Program-made: the position numbers and the translations under genes
The notes under the pieces: generated by a model
Databases searched by the model: none
Told to the model about the DNA's origin: nothing
The model's input: the letters and a program-made list of their open reading frames with translations, nothing else
Origin: Acetobacter cerevisiae
GTDB taxonomy: Bacteria; Pseudomonadota; Alphaproteobacteria; Acetobacterales; Acetobacteraceae
DNA: 34,068 nt
Direction: 5' to 3'
Assembly (NCBI RefSeq): GCF_001580535.1
Contig: NZ_LHZA01000127.1
Span: 1 to 34,068 of the forward strand
Shown: positions 1 to 8,824 of the stretch, piece by piece
Position numbering within the stretch: the stretch's first letter is position 1
How the letters are laid out: each line of letters opens with the position of its first letter

Positions 1-1395
1 CCGGTCGTCTTTTTCATGGTCTTTAAGAACGGCTGTCACCGCCGTCCGCAACGCCGCAAATCCGGGCGGGGGAGCCGGACCGCGCAAAACCGTCCGTTCC
101 AGCAGGCGCGCTGAAGCACGGCACACACCTATGGAAAGACCGCATGCCACTAAAGGATGTTTCAAAACAGATAAAACGGATACCGGAGAAAACCGGTTTT
201 CGATCATCTGCGCCACAAGCCGCAGCAGCACCGCGCCGGGTGTTTCAATCAAAGACGCACCGGCACTATCATCCGCCAGCACGCCCCAACGGGCCAGTTC
301 CGTCGCCACACGAGCAGCAAGGGCACGATCCGGCGTAACCAATGCGACCCGCTTACCAGGTGTTTCGACCACATTGCGCAAAATCATCGCAATAGCCACA
401 GCTTCTTCCTGCTGGTCTGCTGCGTCCAGCCGGGAAACCTGCGCCAGATTGGTAGGGCCAGATTTTGCCCAGTCTTCCAGAGCTGAAGCTGGCAGCAACG
501 CCCGGGAGAGCACCTGAGCCCGCTCCGGAAATCCTCCCTCTGCATTCCAGAGTTCAACATCTGCCCGTACAGCATCCAGTGAAGCCAGAAGATAGCTGAG
601 ACCAGCCTGCGGATGACTATCCGGCAACTGCACGAACGTCTCTTCCGGCATCTCCAGATCCAGACCCGGCAGAACCACGCGGCCACCCGGACAGGCTATC
701 ACCGCCCGTAAGGCTTCCGCTGTAGCAGGCATGACATTGGTAAACCCGGCAGCCCACACGGGTGTTTTATCCCCCCGCGCCGCCTGCTCCTCCCACAGCC
801 GCGCCTGTGCACGGAGCAGCGTGACCTGACGCGCGACCGGGTTCATCACCTGCTGACTCGCCAGCCATTCCGGCCAGGCGCGTGTCACAATTTCCAGAAA
901 CTTCAGGATAACCTGCCAATGTTCCGCAAAGTTTTCCTGCACCGCCTCAGGCAGACGGGTTGGCAGATCGACATCGGCCCATTCAGCCTCATCCATCAGA
1001 TCAGCCAGTGCTTTGGCCAGAGGCCATGCCTGATCCAGCGTGGGCCGGGTGCCAAACGCCCCTTCCGCCTGCAACACCAGCCGCGTAAGCACGGCAAGGC
1101 GGGTCATACCAGCAACGGCGGGAGGCAGATCAAACCCGGCTGTGCCGCCCAGATCTGAAGACAGACCCAGTTCCGCTTCATCCAACGCACTGATGGGCAG
1201 AATACGCGGCAACAACATGGCGCGGCCATCCATCTGCCGCAGGAACGCTTCTGTCAGGCCACGCGCCGCACGACGACCGGGTAGAATAATTGTCCCCTCT
1301 CCTACGGCCTCTGGATCATGTCCGGCTGCCTGAAGCCAGCGCGCAGCAAGCTGGTCGAGAAACAGCAGATGCGCCGGGATTGTCGCAAGACTCAT
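1..1395 (-). CDS. addB: AddB, double-strand break repair helicase-nuclease subunit (5' part, truncated by window edge)
   Basis: The minus strand is open from an ATG at 1395 down to base 1 (465 codons, no stop), so only the N-terminal part is present. AddB pairs with AddA to process double-strand ends for RecA loading (the RecBCD equivalent). Visible residues fit alphaproteobacterial AddB: an early degenerate P-loop-like stretch ILPGRRAARGLTEAF near residues 36-50, then a helicase-like region with AGFTNVMPATAEAL and a later LVTPDRALAARVATEL block typical of AddB. The C-terminal PD-(D/E)XK nuclease and iron-sulfur cysteines would lie outside the window. The start lies 11 bases after the tsaE stop, so the two are probably cotranscribed, with addA expected next. 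Identification rests on motif and context recognition; I am fairly sure. Confidence 0.88.
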   Translation of the reverse strand, partial: MSLATIPAHLLFLDQLAARWLQAAGHDPEAVGEGTIILPGRRAARGLTEAFLRQMDGRAMLLPRILPISALDEAELGLSSDLGGTAGFDLPPAVAGMTRLAVLTRLVLQAEGAFGTRPTLDQAWPLAKALADLMDEAEWADVDLPTRLPEAVQENFAEHWQVILKFLEIVTRAWPEWLASQQVMNPVARQVTLLRAQARLWEEQAARGDKTPVWAAGFTNVMPATAEALRAVIACPGGRVVLPGLDLEMPEETFVQLPDSHPQAGLSYLLASLDAVRADVELWNAEGGFPERAQVLSRALLPASALEDWAKSGPTNLAQVSRLDAADQQEEAVAIAMILRNVVETPGKRVALVTPDRALAARVATELARWGVLADDSAGASLIETPGAVLLRLVAQMIENRFSPVSVLSVLKHPLVACGLSIGVCRASARLLERTVLRGPAPPPGFAALRTAVTAVLKDHEKDDR

Positions 1396-1406
1396 GGTCA
1401 AACCCT

Positions 1407-1877
1407 TCAGGCCGGAAAGCTGGCAGAGAGTGCAGCACCCTTCAGCCTGTCATCCCAGCCGTGCAGATGCACCGTGCGCACACCATCTGCCCTGACCGTA
1501 AACCCAATATGCAGAGCCTCGGGCGGCGTCAGATCTTCCAGACGTTCCGGCCACTCCACCAGAACGACGCCGTCCCGGGCATCATCCCAGCCCAGCTCTT
1601 CCAGTTCATCCGGGCCACCCAGACGCCAGAGATCAAAATGTGAGACAGCACAGGCAGGTGCCTGATAGGTTTGCACCAATGTATAAGTAGGGCTTGGCAC
1701 TTCCAGAGTGTCATCCTTACAAAAGCAGCGCAGGAAGGCGCGGGCAAAAACGCTTTTCCCGGCTCCTAGCGGGCCTGTGAGCAAAAACGCATCACCGGCT
1801 TGCGTCGAAGCGGCCAGCATACGGGCCAGCTGCTCTGTTGCCTGCTCATTTTTCAGAACTATCTGTGTGTCTGTCAT
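1407..1877 (-). CDS. tsaE: TsaE, tRNA threonylcarbamoyladenosine biosynthesis ATPase
   Basis: A 156-residue P-loop ATPase that supports the TsaD-TsaB complex in making t6A37 in ANN-decoding tRNAs; it acts in the cytoplasm. The Walker A motif GPLGAGKS lies at about residues 35-42, followed by the family signatures PSPTYTLV, HFDLWRL and VEWPERL. The frame is open 12 codons further upstream, but those codons are arginine/glycine-rich and unlike the family, so I take the ATG at 1877 (protein beginning MTDTQIV), which gives a typical TsaE length. It is first in a minus-strand unit with addB and divergent from the CtrA-like gene across an AT-rich spacer. In several Rhodospirillales the sugar kinase and nucleotidyltransferase amgK-murU sit between tsaE and addB; here there is no room for them. 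Confidence 0.93.
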   Translation of the reverse strand: MTDTQIVLKNEQATEQLARMLAASTQAGDAFLLTGPLGAGKSVFARAFLRCFCKDDTLEVPSPTYTLVQTYQAPACAVSHFDLWRLGGPDELEELGWDDARDGVVLVEWPERLEDLTPPEALHIGFTVRADGVRTVHLHGWDDRLKGAALSASFPA

Positions 1878-2369
1878 CCCGCCCCCTGCACGACCTGCTC
1901 TTCTTCTCCTCACATATTACGGCAGATGGGAAAAGGCTGATAACCGGGAAACGTGACCAGACCTGGCCCTCATAAATCAGGAAAGCATTTTTTATTTATA
2001 GTGATTATTTATTTCTGAGATCTCTTTATATTTTCAAGGTCTAAATTATAACTGTATTTTCAGCGCATATTATATTTTCTCGGGGATACATGCTGTTCAT
2101 CATATTTAATAAAAATCGATTTATGATTTTCACTGCAAAATAAACTGTTTATTTACTTATTTTTATTTGTGATATTTATTTAATAAAAAAGAAATAATTA
2201 TGTTAATTTCGTGAGCTAGTCACTTTTTGTTTTATGTTCATAAAAAATTTACCCTTTCCGAGTAAGAAAATAAAAATTCATCGCCACCAATTTCAACCTA
2301 TGATTGTTTTTATAGGGCCGTGGCCAAAACATGCTCCAGTTGCATACCTTCCCTCAAACCCGTCAAAAT

Positions 2370-2391
2370 AAGATAAATTTCTGTTTATCTT
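2370..2391. promoter_or_regulatory. 8-bp inverted repeat upstream of the ctrA-like promoter
   Basis: AAGATAAA (2370-2377) and its exact reverse complement TTTATCTT (2384-2391) are separated by six bases. The dyad lies just upstream of the putative -35 region and about 35 bases before the CtrA box. It could be an operator or simply a product of the AT-rich composition. Confidence 0.4.
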
Positions 2392-2414
2392 TGCAAAAAA
2401 AACACTTAAAAGTA

Positions 2415-2442
2415 GATTCATTTATAATTAATACAACCTTAA
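2415..2442 (+). promoter_or_regulatory. Promoter with GANTC site, TATAAT -10 and CtrA box (TTAA-N7-TTAA)
   Basis: Within 28 bases lie GATTC (2415-2419, a CcrM-type GANTC methylation site), a consensus TATAAT (2423-2428) and TTAA-TACAACC-TTAA (2428-2431 and 2439-2442), which matches the CtrA half-site spacing exactly. The ctrA-like start codon is 33 bases downstream. In Caulobacter the ctrA promoters are controlled by GANTC methylation and CtrA autoregulation; the same logic here is an inference from motif positions. No good -35 hexamer stands 17 bases before the TATAAT. TTGCAA (2391-2396) with TAGATT (2413-2418) is an alternative pair. Confidence 0.55.
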
Positions 2443-2475
2443 GGTGCATCGCGCTCTATGCGGGGGGGGAACCCA

Positions 2476-3237
2476 ATGCGTATCCTGTTTGCTGAAGACA
2501 AAGCCACGTCAGCCCGTCTGCTCTTACCAACACTCAAGAAAGCTGGTCTTTCTGTAGACTTGGCGCGTTCTGGCAGGAACACGATTGAGATGCTGCGAAA
2601 CTATGATTACGGCATCGCGGTAATTGACCTCCATCTGCCCGACATGGATGGCTATACTGTCGTTAATTCTCTGCGATTATTGAAAATCTCGACACCCGTC
2701 ATTATCCTTTCGTCACTTGATCAGCCTGAAGCAAAAATCCGGGCCTTTTCTATGGGCGCAGATGATTACCTGACCAAACCGTTTGATCCGGCAGAACTCG
2801 TCGCCCGGATTCAGGCCATTCTCCGTCGCTCCAGCGGATTTGCACATCCCGTCATTCAGGTCGCTGAGCTTAAGCTGGATCTAAACAGCCATACTGTGAT
2901 GGTGCACGATCAGCCCGTACATCTGACATGCAAAGAATTTTCCATCCTTGAACTTCTGGTGCTGCGCAAAGGCATGGCCCAGAGCAAGGAAACGTTCCTG
3001 AACCACCTCTATGGTGGTCGCGATGAACCAGATATAAAAATTATTGATGTTTTTATCTGCAAACTTCGCAAAAAACTTCAGGCTGCCGGCGCATCAGATC
3101 ATCTGATTTCTACAGTCTGGGGCAAAGGCTATATTCTCAACGACCCCAAAACTAAAATGTTTTCTCTTCCCAGTGGCCCGGAAATCCCTATGCGTGCTCC
3201 CATCCCAGAGCAACAGTTTCAGGCTGCAGGAGACTAA
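2476..3237 (+). CDS. CtrA-family cell-cycle response regulator (OmpR/PhoB type)
   Basis: A 253-residue two-domain response regulator. The receiver (about residues 1-120) keeps the acidic pair E7-D8, the phosphoacceptor D51 in IDLHLPDMDG, a serine at the switch position (IILSS) and the lysine in DDYLTKPF. The winged-helix domain (about 135-232) is strikingly CtrA-like: FLNHLYGG, DEP, KIIDVFICKLRKKL and TVWGKGYILNDP. CtrA controls replication, division and motility in alphaproteobacteria. The upstream half of the receiver departs from canonical CtrA, and the protein ends in about 20 extra residues (QAAGD) instead of the double-alanine end used for ClpXP turnover in Caulobacter. An in-frame ATG lies at 2458, but the GGGGGGGA at 2463-2470 is correctly placed for the ATG at 2476. 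It could be the sole CtrA of the organism or a diverged paralogue, so I leave the symbol blank. Confidence 0.85.
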   Translation: MRILFAEDKATSARLLLPTLKKAGLSVDLARSGRNTIEMLRNYDYGIAVIDLHLPDMDGYTVVNSLRLLKISTPVIILSSLDQPEAKIRAFSMGADDYLTKPFDPAELVARIQAILRRSSGFAHPVIQVAELKLDLNSHTVMVHDQPVHLTCKEFSILELLVLRKGMAQSKETFLNHLYGGRDEPDIKIIDVFICKLRKKLQAAGASDHLISTVWGKGYILNDPKTKMFSLPSGPEIPMRAPIPEQQFQAAGD

Positions 3238-3253
3238 ATTCTTAAAAACATTC

Positions 3254-3273
3254 TAAAATATCAGGATATTTTA
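3254..3273. terminator. AT-rich hairpin between convergent ctrA-like gene and thiD
   Basis: TAAAATATC-AG-GATATTTTA is a perfect 9-bp inverted repeat sitting between the convergent stop codons (it overlaps the thiD stop at 3261-3263). A bidirectional terminator role is plausible from its place, but the stem has almost no GC and is weak. Confidence 0.35.
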
Positions 3274-4088
3274 TACCATCTGTGCGCATGCCAAAGAGGC
3301 CCCGCCCCCGTTCCGAAGCCCGGCGCTGTCAGGATCGCTTGCCGCACATAAAGACGGGCCAGCTCAACCGCCCGGCGCAGCGGGAGTTTTTGCGCCAGCC
3401 CGGTGGCCAGTGCACTGGCCAGCGTGCAGCCTGTTCCATGCGTATGCCGCGTGATAATGCGTGTATCGCTAAATTCTGTGAATCCACCGTCATCAAGCAA
3501 AACATCAATCAACGTATCGCCTGATAGGTGGCCGCCTTTAACGAGCACGGCAGCCCCACTCATTTCCCTTAAAATCTGGGCAGCACGCCGCATGTCTTCT
3601 ACTGACGAAAGACGCATGCCCGTCAGCTTTTCAGCTTCCGGCAAATTAGGTGTCAGAACCGTTGCCAGCGGAAAAAGCTGTGTTTTCAGGCACGACAAAG
3701 CCTCCTCCGCCAGAAGACTGGCTCCCCCTTTTGCAACCATCACCGGATCGACAACAACCGGCAGATCGGCAACCTTGCGGCGGTAGCGAGAAATTTCCTC
3801 GCACACACACTCAATTTCCGGAGCGCCTCCCAGCATACCGGTCTTGATAGCATCAGCGCCCAGATCATCCAGAACACTACGAATCTGCTGCCGCAAAAAT
3901 CCAGGGGGCACCGGCAGAATAGCCTGCACCCCTTCAGTATTTTGGGCCGTCAGAGCTGTCAGGGCCGTCATCGCATAGCCACCCAGCGCCGTTATCGTCT
4001 TGATATCGGCCTGAATGCCCGCACCGCCACCAGAATCACTCCCGGCAATTGCCAGAATGCGCGCTGGGTTTTTCTGTTCAGCTTGCAT
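3261..4088 (-). CDS. thiD: ThiD, hydroxymethylpyrimidine/phosphomethylpyrimidine kinase
   Basis: A 275-residue ribokinase-fold kinase that phosphorylates HMP and HMP-phosphate in thiamine diphosphate synthesis. Seen: the N-terminal substrate loop GSDSGGGAGIQADIKT, the conserved VKGGHL segment, and the C-terminal HTHGTGCTLASALATGL anion-hole/catalytic motif. The length is standard for a stand-alone bifunctional ThiD with no ThiE or TenA fusion. The frame is open to a TTG at 4100 with ATGs at 4091 and 4088. GGAG at 4098-4095 gives the best spacing (6 bases) to the ATG at 4088, so I start there. It follows glmM closely and is the last gene of the folP-glmM-thiD group. No thiamine (TPP) riboswitch is visible upstream, so control is presumably with the upstream genes. 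Confidence 0.95.
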   Translation of the reverse strand: MQAEQKNPARILAIAGSDSGGGAGIQADIKTITALGGYAMTALTALTAQNTEGVQAILPVPPGFLRQQIRSVLDDLGADAIKTGMLGGAPEIECVCEEISRYRRKVADLPVVVDPVMVAKGGASLLAEEALSCLKTQLFPLATVLTPNLPEAEKLTGMRLSSVEDMRRAAQILREMSGAAVLVKGGHLSGDTLIDVLLDDGGFTEFSDTRIITRHTHGTGCTLASALATGLAQKLPLRRAVELARLYVRQAILTAPGFGTGAGPLWHAHRWYKIS

Positions 4089-4111
4089 CATACGCTCCAA
4101 GGGCGGTCGCG

Positions 4112-5461
4112 TTACGCCGGGACGTTTACGGCCTCAAGTGCCGCGCACATCTGATTGACAACATCGTCCACCAGAGCCGCATCTTCAGCTTCCGCCATCA
4201 CACGCACCAGCGGCTCCGTACCACTTTTGCGCAGCACAAGGCGACCACGCCCATCAAGCATCTTCTCCACATCTTTCTGCCGCGCCTGCACCACATCCGC
4301 ATCCAGCGGGCATGTACCGCTAAAGCGCACGTTTTTCAGCTTTTGTGGGAAAGGCTTGAAGAGGCGACACACTTCACTGGCCGGGCGACCATCTTCAACC
4401 AGCACTGCCAGAATCTGCAGAGCCGCGATCAGACCATCCCCCGTCGTAGCAAAATCTGTCAGCACCATATGGCCTGACTGCTCGCCACCGACATTGCTCC
4501 CGAGTTCCCGCATCCGTTCCACCACGTAGCGGTCCCCCACAGCAGTGCGTTCCAGGCCGACGTCGAGGGTGTTCAGGAAGCGTTCCAGCCCCATGTTGGA
4601 CATCACTGTCGCAACCACAGACTGACCGACCAGCCGCCCTTCCCGCGCCCAGGACTGTGCGATGAGAGCCAGAATCTGGTCCCCATCAATCAGGCGCCCC
4701 GTTTCATCCGCAATCAGCACGCGGTCTGCATCGCCATCCAGCGCAATGCCCAGATGAGCGCCGTGCCGCACAACAGCCTGACACAAGGCCTCCGGGTGAG
4801 TGGACCCACATTTCTCATTGATGTTGACACCATCCGGCGTGCAGCCGATGCGGATCACCTCAGCACCCAGTTCCCACAGAGCCGTCGGCGCAACGCGATA
4901 GGCTGAGCCGTTGGCACAGTCGATCACGATTTTCATACCATCCAGCCGCAGTTTGCGCGGGAAGGAAGCCTTGGCGCTTTCCACATACCGGCCCGCAGCA
5001 TCGTTCAGGCGGGACGCCCGGCCAATTTCACGCGGGGTCGCAAGACGACCTGTGAGATCGGTCATCATCAGATTTTCGATGTCGATTTCATTCTGGTCAG
5101 ACAGTTTGAACCCGTCCGGGCCAAACAGTTTAATGCCATTATCGCCAAACGGATTGTGCGAGGCAGAAATCATGACGCCCAGATCAGCACGCAGAGAACG
5201 GGTCAGCATAGCAATCGCGGGGGTAGGCAACGGGCCAACCAGCGTGACATCCATTCCGGCGGACAGAAAACCTGCGACCAGCGCGCTCTCAATCATATAG
5301 CCAGAAAGCCGGGTATCCTTGCCCAGCAGAACGCTGTGCCGGTGTTCCCCACGGGTAAAATGCAGGCCAGCTGCCTGCCCCAGTTTCTGAGCAATATCGA
5401 CTGTCATAGGCGCGATGTTTGCGGTCCCGCGAATGCCATCTGTCCCAAAAAGACGTCTCAT
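4112..5461 (-). CDS. glmM: GlmM, phosphoglucosamine mutase
   Basis: A 449-residue alpha-D-phosphohexomutase converting glucosamine-6-phosphate to glucosamine-1-phosphate for UDP-GlcNAc, peptidoglycan and LPS. Seen: the N-terminal FGTDGIRG, the phosphoserine loop ISASHNP (serine about residue 101), the Mg-binding DGDADR (242-247), the sugar-binding GGEQSGH and the C-terminal phosphate-binding [11 protein letters not shown]. The length is typical. The ATG at 5461 is preceded by GAGG three bases away. It lies about 150 bases after folP in the same direction. A 6-bp hairpin with one wobble pair (5581-5596) in that gap, followed by few Ts, might attenuate but is not a convincing terminator. Confidence 0.97.
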   Translation of the reverse strand: MRRLFGTDGIRGTANIAPMTVDIAQKLGQAAGLHFTRGEHRHSVLLGKDTRLSGYMIESALVAGFLSAGMDVTLVGPLPTPAIAMLTRSLRADLGVMISASHNPFGDNGIKLFGPDGFKLSDQNEIDIENLMMTDLTGRLATPREIGRASRLNDAAGRYVESAKASFPRKLRLDGMKIVIDCANGSAYRVAPTALWELGAEVIRIGCTPDGVNINEKCGSTHPEALCQAVVRHGAHLGIALDGDADRVLIADETGRLIDGDQILALIAQSWAREGRLVGQSVVATVMSNMGLERFLNTLDVGLERTAVGDRYVVERMRELGSNVGGEQSGHMVLTDFATTGDGLIAALQILAVLVEDGRPASEVCRLFKPFPQKLKNVRFSGTCPLDADVVQARQKDVEKMLDGRGRLVLRKSGTEPLVRVMAEAEDAALVDDVVNQMCAALEAVNVPA

Positions 5462-5612
5462 CTGCCTCGTCCAATCTCTTTTTGTGGCGTCTGCGCCCAG
5501 ACAGGTGGCCTTATGATGTCACTCAGGCCGTGCGGACGCATTTGTGTTTCCTCTTCCCTAAAACGCTTTTTGACGAGAAGGAACCGTAAGGCTCCAAAAC
5601 AAACGTCTTTTT

Positions 5613-6647
5613 TCAGGCTGTGTGGACACGCTGCCAGACGCGAAGCGCCTGCACCATGCCCTCCGCCGCATGCACACGCAGCACAGTCTGGCCCAGCGCC
5701 AGCCCTTCCAGCGAAGCCGCCTGACTGCCCGCATCCCGCCCTGCCGCGTTCTGCTCGCCAGTCAGTTCACCAATCATCCGTTTACGAGACACCCCCAGAA
5801 CCACCCGACACCCCAGATTGGCCAGCAGCGGCAGGCGACTCAGTAAAGCGACACCCTGCGCTGTATTTTTTGCAAAGCCTAAACCTGGGTCTACGCTCAG
5901 TCGCTCCGGCGCAATGCCACCTTCTATGGCCGCAGTCAGCCGTGCGCCCAGTTCCCGCACCACATCACAGGCGACATCTTCATACACCGCATGCTGCGTC
6001 ATGGTGGCGGGTGTACCGCGCATGTGCATCAGCACTACGCCGCAGTGTTTTCCCGCCAGCAATGGCAGGGCTTCAGGATCGTGCGTGAGGGCCGAGACAT
6101 CATTGATCACATCTGCGCCAGCTGCCAGCGCCTGCGCCATCACGGCGCTATTGCGCGTATCAATGGATAACACTGCGCCCGGCACCTGTTGCTTTAACCT
6201 CTGCACCACCCGCCCGATGCGCTCCCATTCCTGCTCGGGGGTAATTACTGCCGCGCCGGGCCGCGTGCTTTCACCCCCAATATCCAGCACACTGGCCCCG
6301 GCCGAGACCAGTTCCTTTCCCGCCTGTACCGCACGCCGGGCCTCCTGATGCAAGCCGCCGTCACTGAAACTATCCGGCGTGATGTTCAGGATCCCCATAA
6401 CCTGCGGCCCCTCCGGCATGCCAGCCGCGGGAGGTTTAGCAACAAGACGGCCCAGCACGTCCTGCCAGCCTGCGGGAACATTCCCCACGGGCATAAAGCC
6501 GCTATGGGTTTGGTCTTCTATCAGATCCACACAGCTAAACGCCGCCGGGCCACCCGCCAGAGGAAGAGCAAAGCCACGTTTTACAGCGTCTTGTGCCGCT
6601 GTGCCGTAGAGCAGGCCCGCAGGCTCTGCCAGACGCCGAAAATCCAT
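5613..6647 (-). CDS. folP: FolP, dihydropteroate synthase with N-terminal extension
   Basis: A 344-residue TIM-barrel enzyme condensing p-aminobenzoate with dihydropterin pyrophosphate in folate synthesis; it is the sulfonamide target. Seen: MGILNITPDSFSDGG (about 84-98), DIGGESTRPGA, SIDTRN, DVINDVSAL, VLMHMRG and VLGVSRKRMIGEL near the end. The first ~80 residues precede the barrel and make the protein longer than the usual 270-290. The ATG at 6647 has GGAGGA nine bases upstream, so the extension appears genuinely translated. It is separated from ftsH by 83 bases that contain a strong minus-strand terminator, so folP probably has its own promoter or depends on readthrough. Confidence 0.95.
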   Translation of the reverse strand: MDFRRLAEPAGLLYGTAAQDAVKRGFALPLAGGPAAFSCVDLIEDQTHSGFMPVGNVPAGWQDVLGRLVAKPPAAGMPEGPQVMGILNITPDSFSDGGLHQEARRAVQAGKELVSAGASVLDIGGESTRPGAAVITPEQEWERIGRVVQRLKQQVPGAVLSIDTRNSAVMAQALAAGADVINDVSALTHDPEALPLLAGKHCGVVLMHMRGTPATMTQHAVYEDVACDVVRELGARLTAAIEGGIAPERLSVDPGLGFAKNTAQGVALLSRLPLLANLGCRVVLGVSRKRMIGELTGEQNAAGRDAGSQAASLEGLALGQTVLRVHAAEGMVQALRVWQRVHTA

Positions 6648-6671
6648 CCTCAGCTTTCCTCCATCAAACGC

Positions 6672-6699
6672 AAAAGAGGCGGCATTACTGCCGCCTCTT
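6672..6699 (-). terminator. Rho-independent terminator after ftsH
   Basis: A perfect 10-bp stem (6674-6683 with 6690-6699, arm AAGAGGCGGC, six-base loop) is followed on the minus strand by TTTT (6675-6672). It lies between the ftsH stop and the folP start and would end minus-strand transcripts from ftsH. Confidence 0.8.
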
Positions 6700-6730
6700 C
6701 TAATCTCTTTTGTTTCTCTGCCGACGCCTG

Positions 6731-8686
6731 TTAGCCGGGCTGCGGCACCGGGTTCACCCCGCCACCTTCACCGCCACCATCGGGCTTGTCATTCGGCTCA
6801 ACAATTTCCGGGCCGGAGACCTGCGGCACGGAAGAACGACGATTGACCGGCGTGGTGTCATCCGTTTCCACCCGTTCGATCGGCTGGCCACGCATGATCT
6901 GGCGAATATCTTCCCCGCTCAGGGTTTCATATTCCAGCAGCGCTTCAGCCAGACGATGCAGTTCATCCACATGGTCATGCATGTAGTTGCGGGCCTGATC
7001 ATACGCCTCATCAATCAGACGCTTGATCTCGGAATCGATTTCCTTCGCCGTGTGCTCGGAGAAGTTCTTGGCAGCGCCACCGAAGAACATGCCGCCACCG
7101 CCCTGATCATCATTGGCGTAGGCAATCATACCGACCCGGTCGCTCATGCCCCATTCAGTCACCATGCTGCGGGCCACACGGGTTGCCATCTGAATGTCAC
7201 CCATGGCGCCATTGCAGATATTGTCTTTCCCGTAGATAACTTCCTCAGCAACGCGACCGCCCATGGCGACAACAAGATGCGCAATGCAGTTCTTCTTGCT
7301 CATGGACAGGCGATCGCCTTCCGGCAGACGCATGACCATTCCCAGCGCGCGACCACGCGGAATGATGGTGGCCTTATGGATCGGCTCACTTTCCGGCACC
7401 AGAACCGCCGTAATGGCGTGTCCGGCTTCATGATACGCCGTGCGCTTCTTCTCTTCATCACTCATGACGAGAGAGCGACGCTCAGCCCCCATCAGCACCT
7501 TATCCTTGGCGTCTTCAAAATCACGCATGGACACGGTGCGCTTGCCCAGACGGGCAGCAGCAAGAGCGGCCTCATTCACCAAATTGGCAAGGTCAGCACC
7601 CGAGAAGCCGGGGGTGCCACGGGCAATGATGCGCGGGTCAACGTCAGACGCCAGCGGCACCTTGCGCATATGCACACGCAGGATTTTTTCACGGCCAGCC
7701 ACATCCGGGTTCGGCACCACAACCTGACGGTCAAAACGACCGGGACGCAGCAAAGCCGGGTCCAGCACGTCAGGACGGTTGGTGGCAGCAATCAGGATCA
7801 CGCCCTCATTGCTTTCAAACCCGTCCATCTCGACCAGCATCTGGTTCAGCGTCTGCTCGCGCTCATCATTCCCGCCGCCAAGACCAGCACCACGATGGCG
7901 CCCCACGGCGTCGATTTCATCAATGAAGATGATGCACGGCGCGGCCTTCTTGCCCTGCTCGAACATGTCACGCACACGGGATGCACCGACACCAACAAAC
8001 ATTTCCACAAAGTCAGACCCGGAAATGGTGAAGAACGGCACATTGGCCTCACCCGCAATGGCACGCGCCAGCAGGGTTTTACCCGTGCCCGGAGGGCCAA
8101 CCAGCAGCACGCCTTTGGGGATCTTACCGCCCAGACGGGTGAATTTCTGCGGGTCTTTCAGGAAGTCGACAATTTCCTGAAGCTCACCCTTGGCTTCATC
8201 AATACCAGCAACGTCTTCAAAGGTCACACGGCCCTGCTTTTCCGTCAGCATCTTGGCGCGGGACTTGCCAAAGCCCATAGCACCACGGCCTCCGCCGCCC
8301 TGCATCTGGCGCATCATGAACAGCCAGATGCCTACCATCAGGATGATCGGCAGCGCGTTCAGGAAATAGCGCAGCAGCGGGCTGCCTTCCTGATCGAGCG
8401 GTTTGGCCACAACCTCAACGCCCTTGCCCGTCAGACGGGAGACAAGGGAGGGGTCCTGCGGCGCAAAAGTTTCAAAAGCCGTGCCATCCGTCAGCGTGCC
8501 GGAGACATTCTGGTTCTGCATCACCACGGACCGGACACGCCCGGTATCAACGTCGGTAATGAAGTCAGAATAAGCCAGCTGCTGTGCTGCGTGCTGCGTG
8601 TTCCCCGGCTGGAAAACATCTACAAGCAACAGCAGCATCACAATGATGCTGACCCAAAGCGCCAAGTTGCGGCCTAAATTGTTCAT
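6731..8686 (-). CDS. ftsH: FtsH, membrane-anchored ATP-dependent zinc metalloprotease
   Basis: A 651-residue AAA+ protease that degrades misfolded membrane proteins and regulators at the inner membrane. Domains in order: first membrane segment (about 8-24), periplasmic domain, second segment (about 110-126), AAA+ module with Walker A GPPGTGKT (197-204) and Walker B IIFIDE (252-257), SRH region with RPGRFDRQ, and the zinc site HEAGH (419-423). The tail is glycine/proline-rich. The frame is open to 8818, but the family begins [10 protein letters not shown], and the ATG at 8686 follows AGG, so I start there. A 7-bp inverted repeat (8768-8774 with 8778-8784) lies in the leader. Gene order tilS-ftsH-folP is common in alphaproteobacteria. 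Confidence 0.97.
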   Translation of the reverse strand: MNNLGRNLALWVSIIVMLLLLVDVFQPGNTQHAAQQLAYSDFITDVDTGRVRSVVMQNQNVSGTLTDGTAFETFAPQDPSLVSRLTGKGVEVVAKPLDQEGSPLLRYFLNALPIILMVGIWLFMMRQMQGGGGRGAMGFGKSRAKMLTEKQGRVTFEDVAGIDEAKGELQEIVDFLKDPQKFTRLGGKIPKGVLLVGPPGTGKTLLARAIAGEANVPFFTISGSDFVEMFVGVGASRVRDMFEQGKKAAPCIIFIDEIDAVGRHRGAGLGGGNDEREQTLNQMLVEMDGFESNEGVILIAATNRPDVLDPALLRPGRFDRQVVVPNPDVAGREKILRVHMRKVPLASDVDPRIIARGTPGFSGADLANLVNEAALAAARLGKRTVSMRDFEDAKDKVLMGAERRSLVMSDEEKKRTAYHEAGHAITAVLVPESEPIHKATIIPRGRALGMVMRLPEGDRLSMSKKNCIAHLVVAMGGRVAEEVIYGKDNICNGAMGDIQMATRVARSMVTEWGMSDRVGMIAYANDDQGGGGMFFGGAAKNFSEHTAKEIDSEIKRLIDEAYDQARNYMHDHVDELHRLAEALLEYETLSGEDIRQIMRGQPIERVETDDTTPVNRRSSVPQVSGPEIVEPNDKPDGGGEGGGVNPVPQPG

Positions 8687-8824
8687 CTTGCCTGTGTTTC
8701 CATACTTATCGTGCGGGAGCGCCGGAGTGCCCCAATCTGAGCGGCAGACGCCGGAAAATGCAACCTCTCCCATTACAAATGGGATGCTGAGCCGATATTC
8801 CCACCCCACACATGACATTTATTA

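Larger units (their letters stand above)
1878..2475. other. AT-rich divergent intergenic region between tsaE and the ctrA-like gene
   Basis: About 600 bases without a convincing gene. From about 1980 to 2450 the base composition is strongly AT-rich, with many A/T homopolymers, in sharp contrast to the GC-rich genes on both sides. The right end holds the promoter elements listed separately. On the minus strand a TAATAT at 1919-1914 could be a -10 for tsaE, but no good -35 is visible. I looked for DnaA boxes of the form TTATNCACA and for extra TTAA-N7-TTAA elements and found none beyond the single box at 2428-2442. Confidence 0.7.

Noticed and set aside
1980..2450. AT-rich island as a replication origin
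   Set aside because: No DnaA boxes are visible and only one CtrA box; the composition alone does not support an origin.
5581..5596. Hairpin between folP and glmM as a terminator
   Set aside because: The stem has six pairs with one wobble and only a short T stretch; too weak to list as a separate feature.
6710..8677. Plus-strand open frame of 655 codons opposite ftsH
   Set aside because: It is antisense to a perfect FtsH with all catalytic motifs; the histidine-rich translation is the usual shadow of a GC-rich gene.
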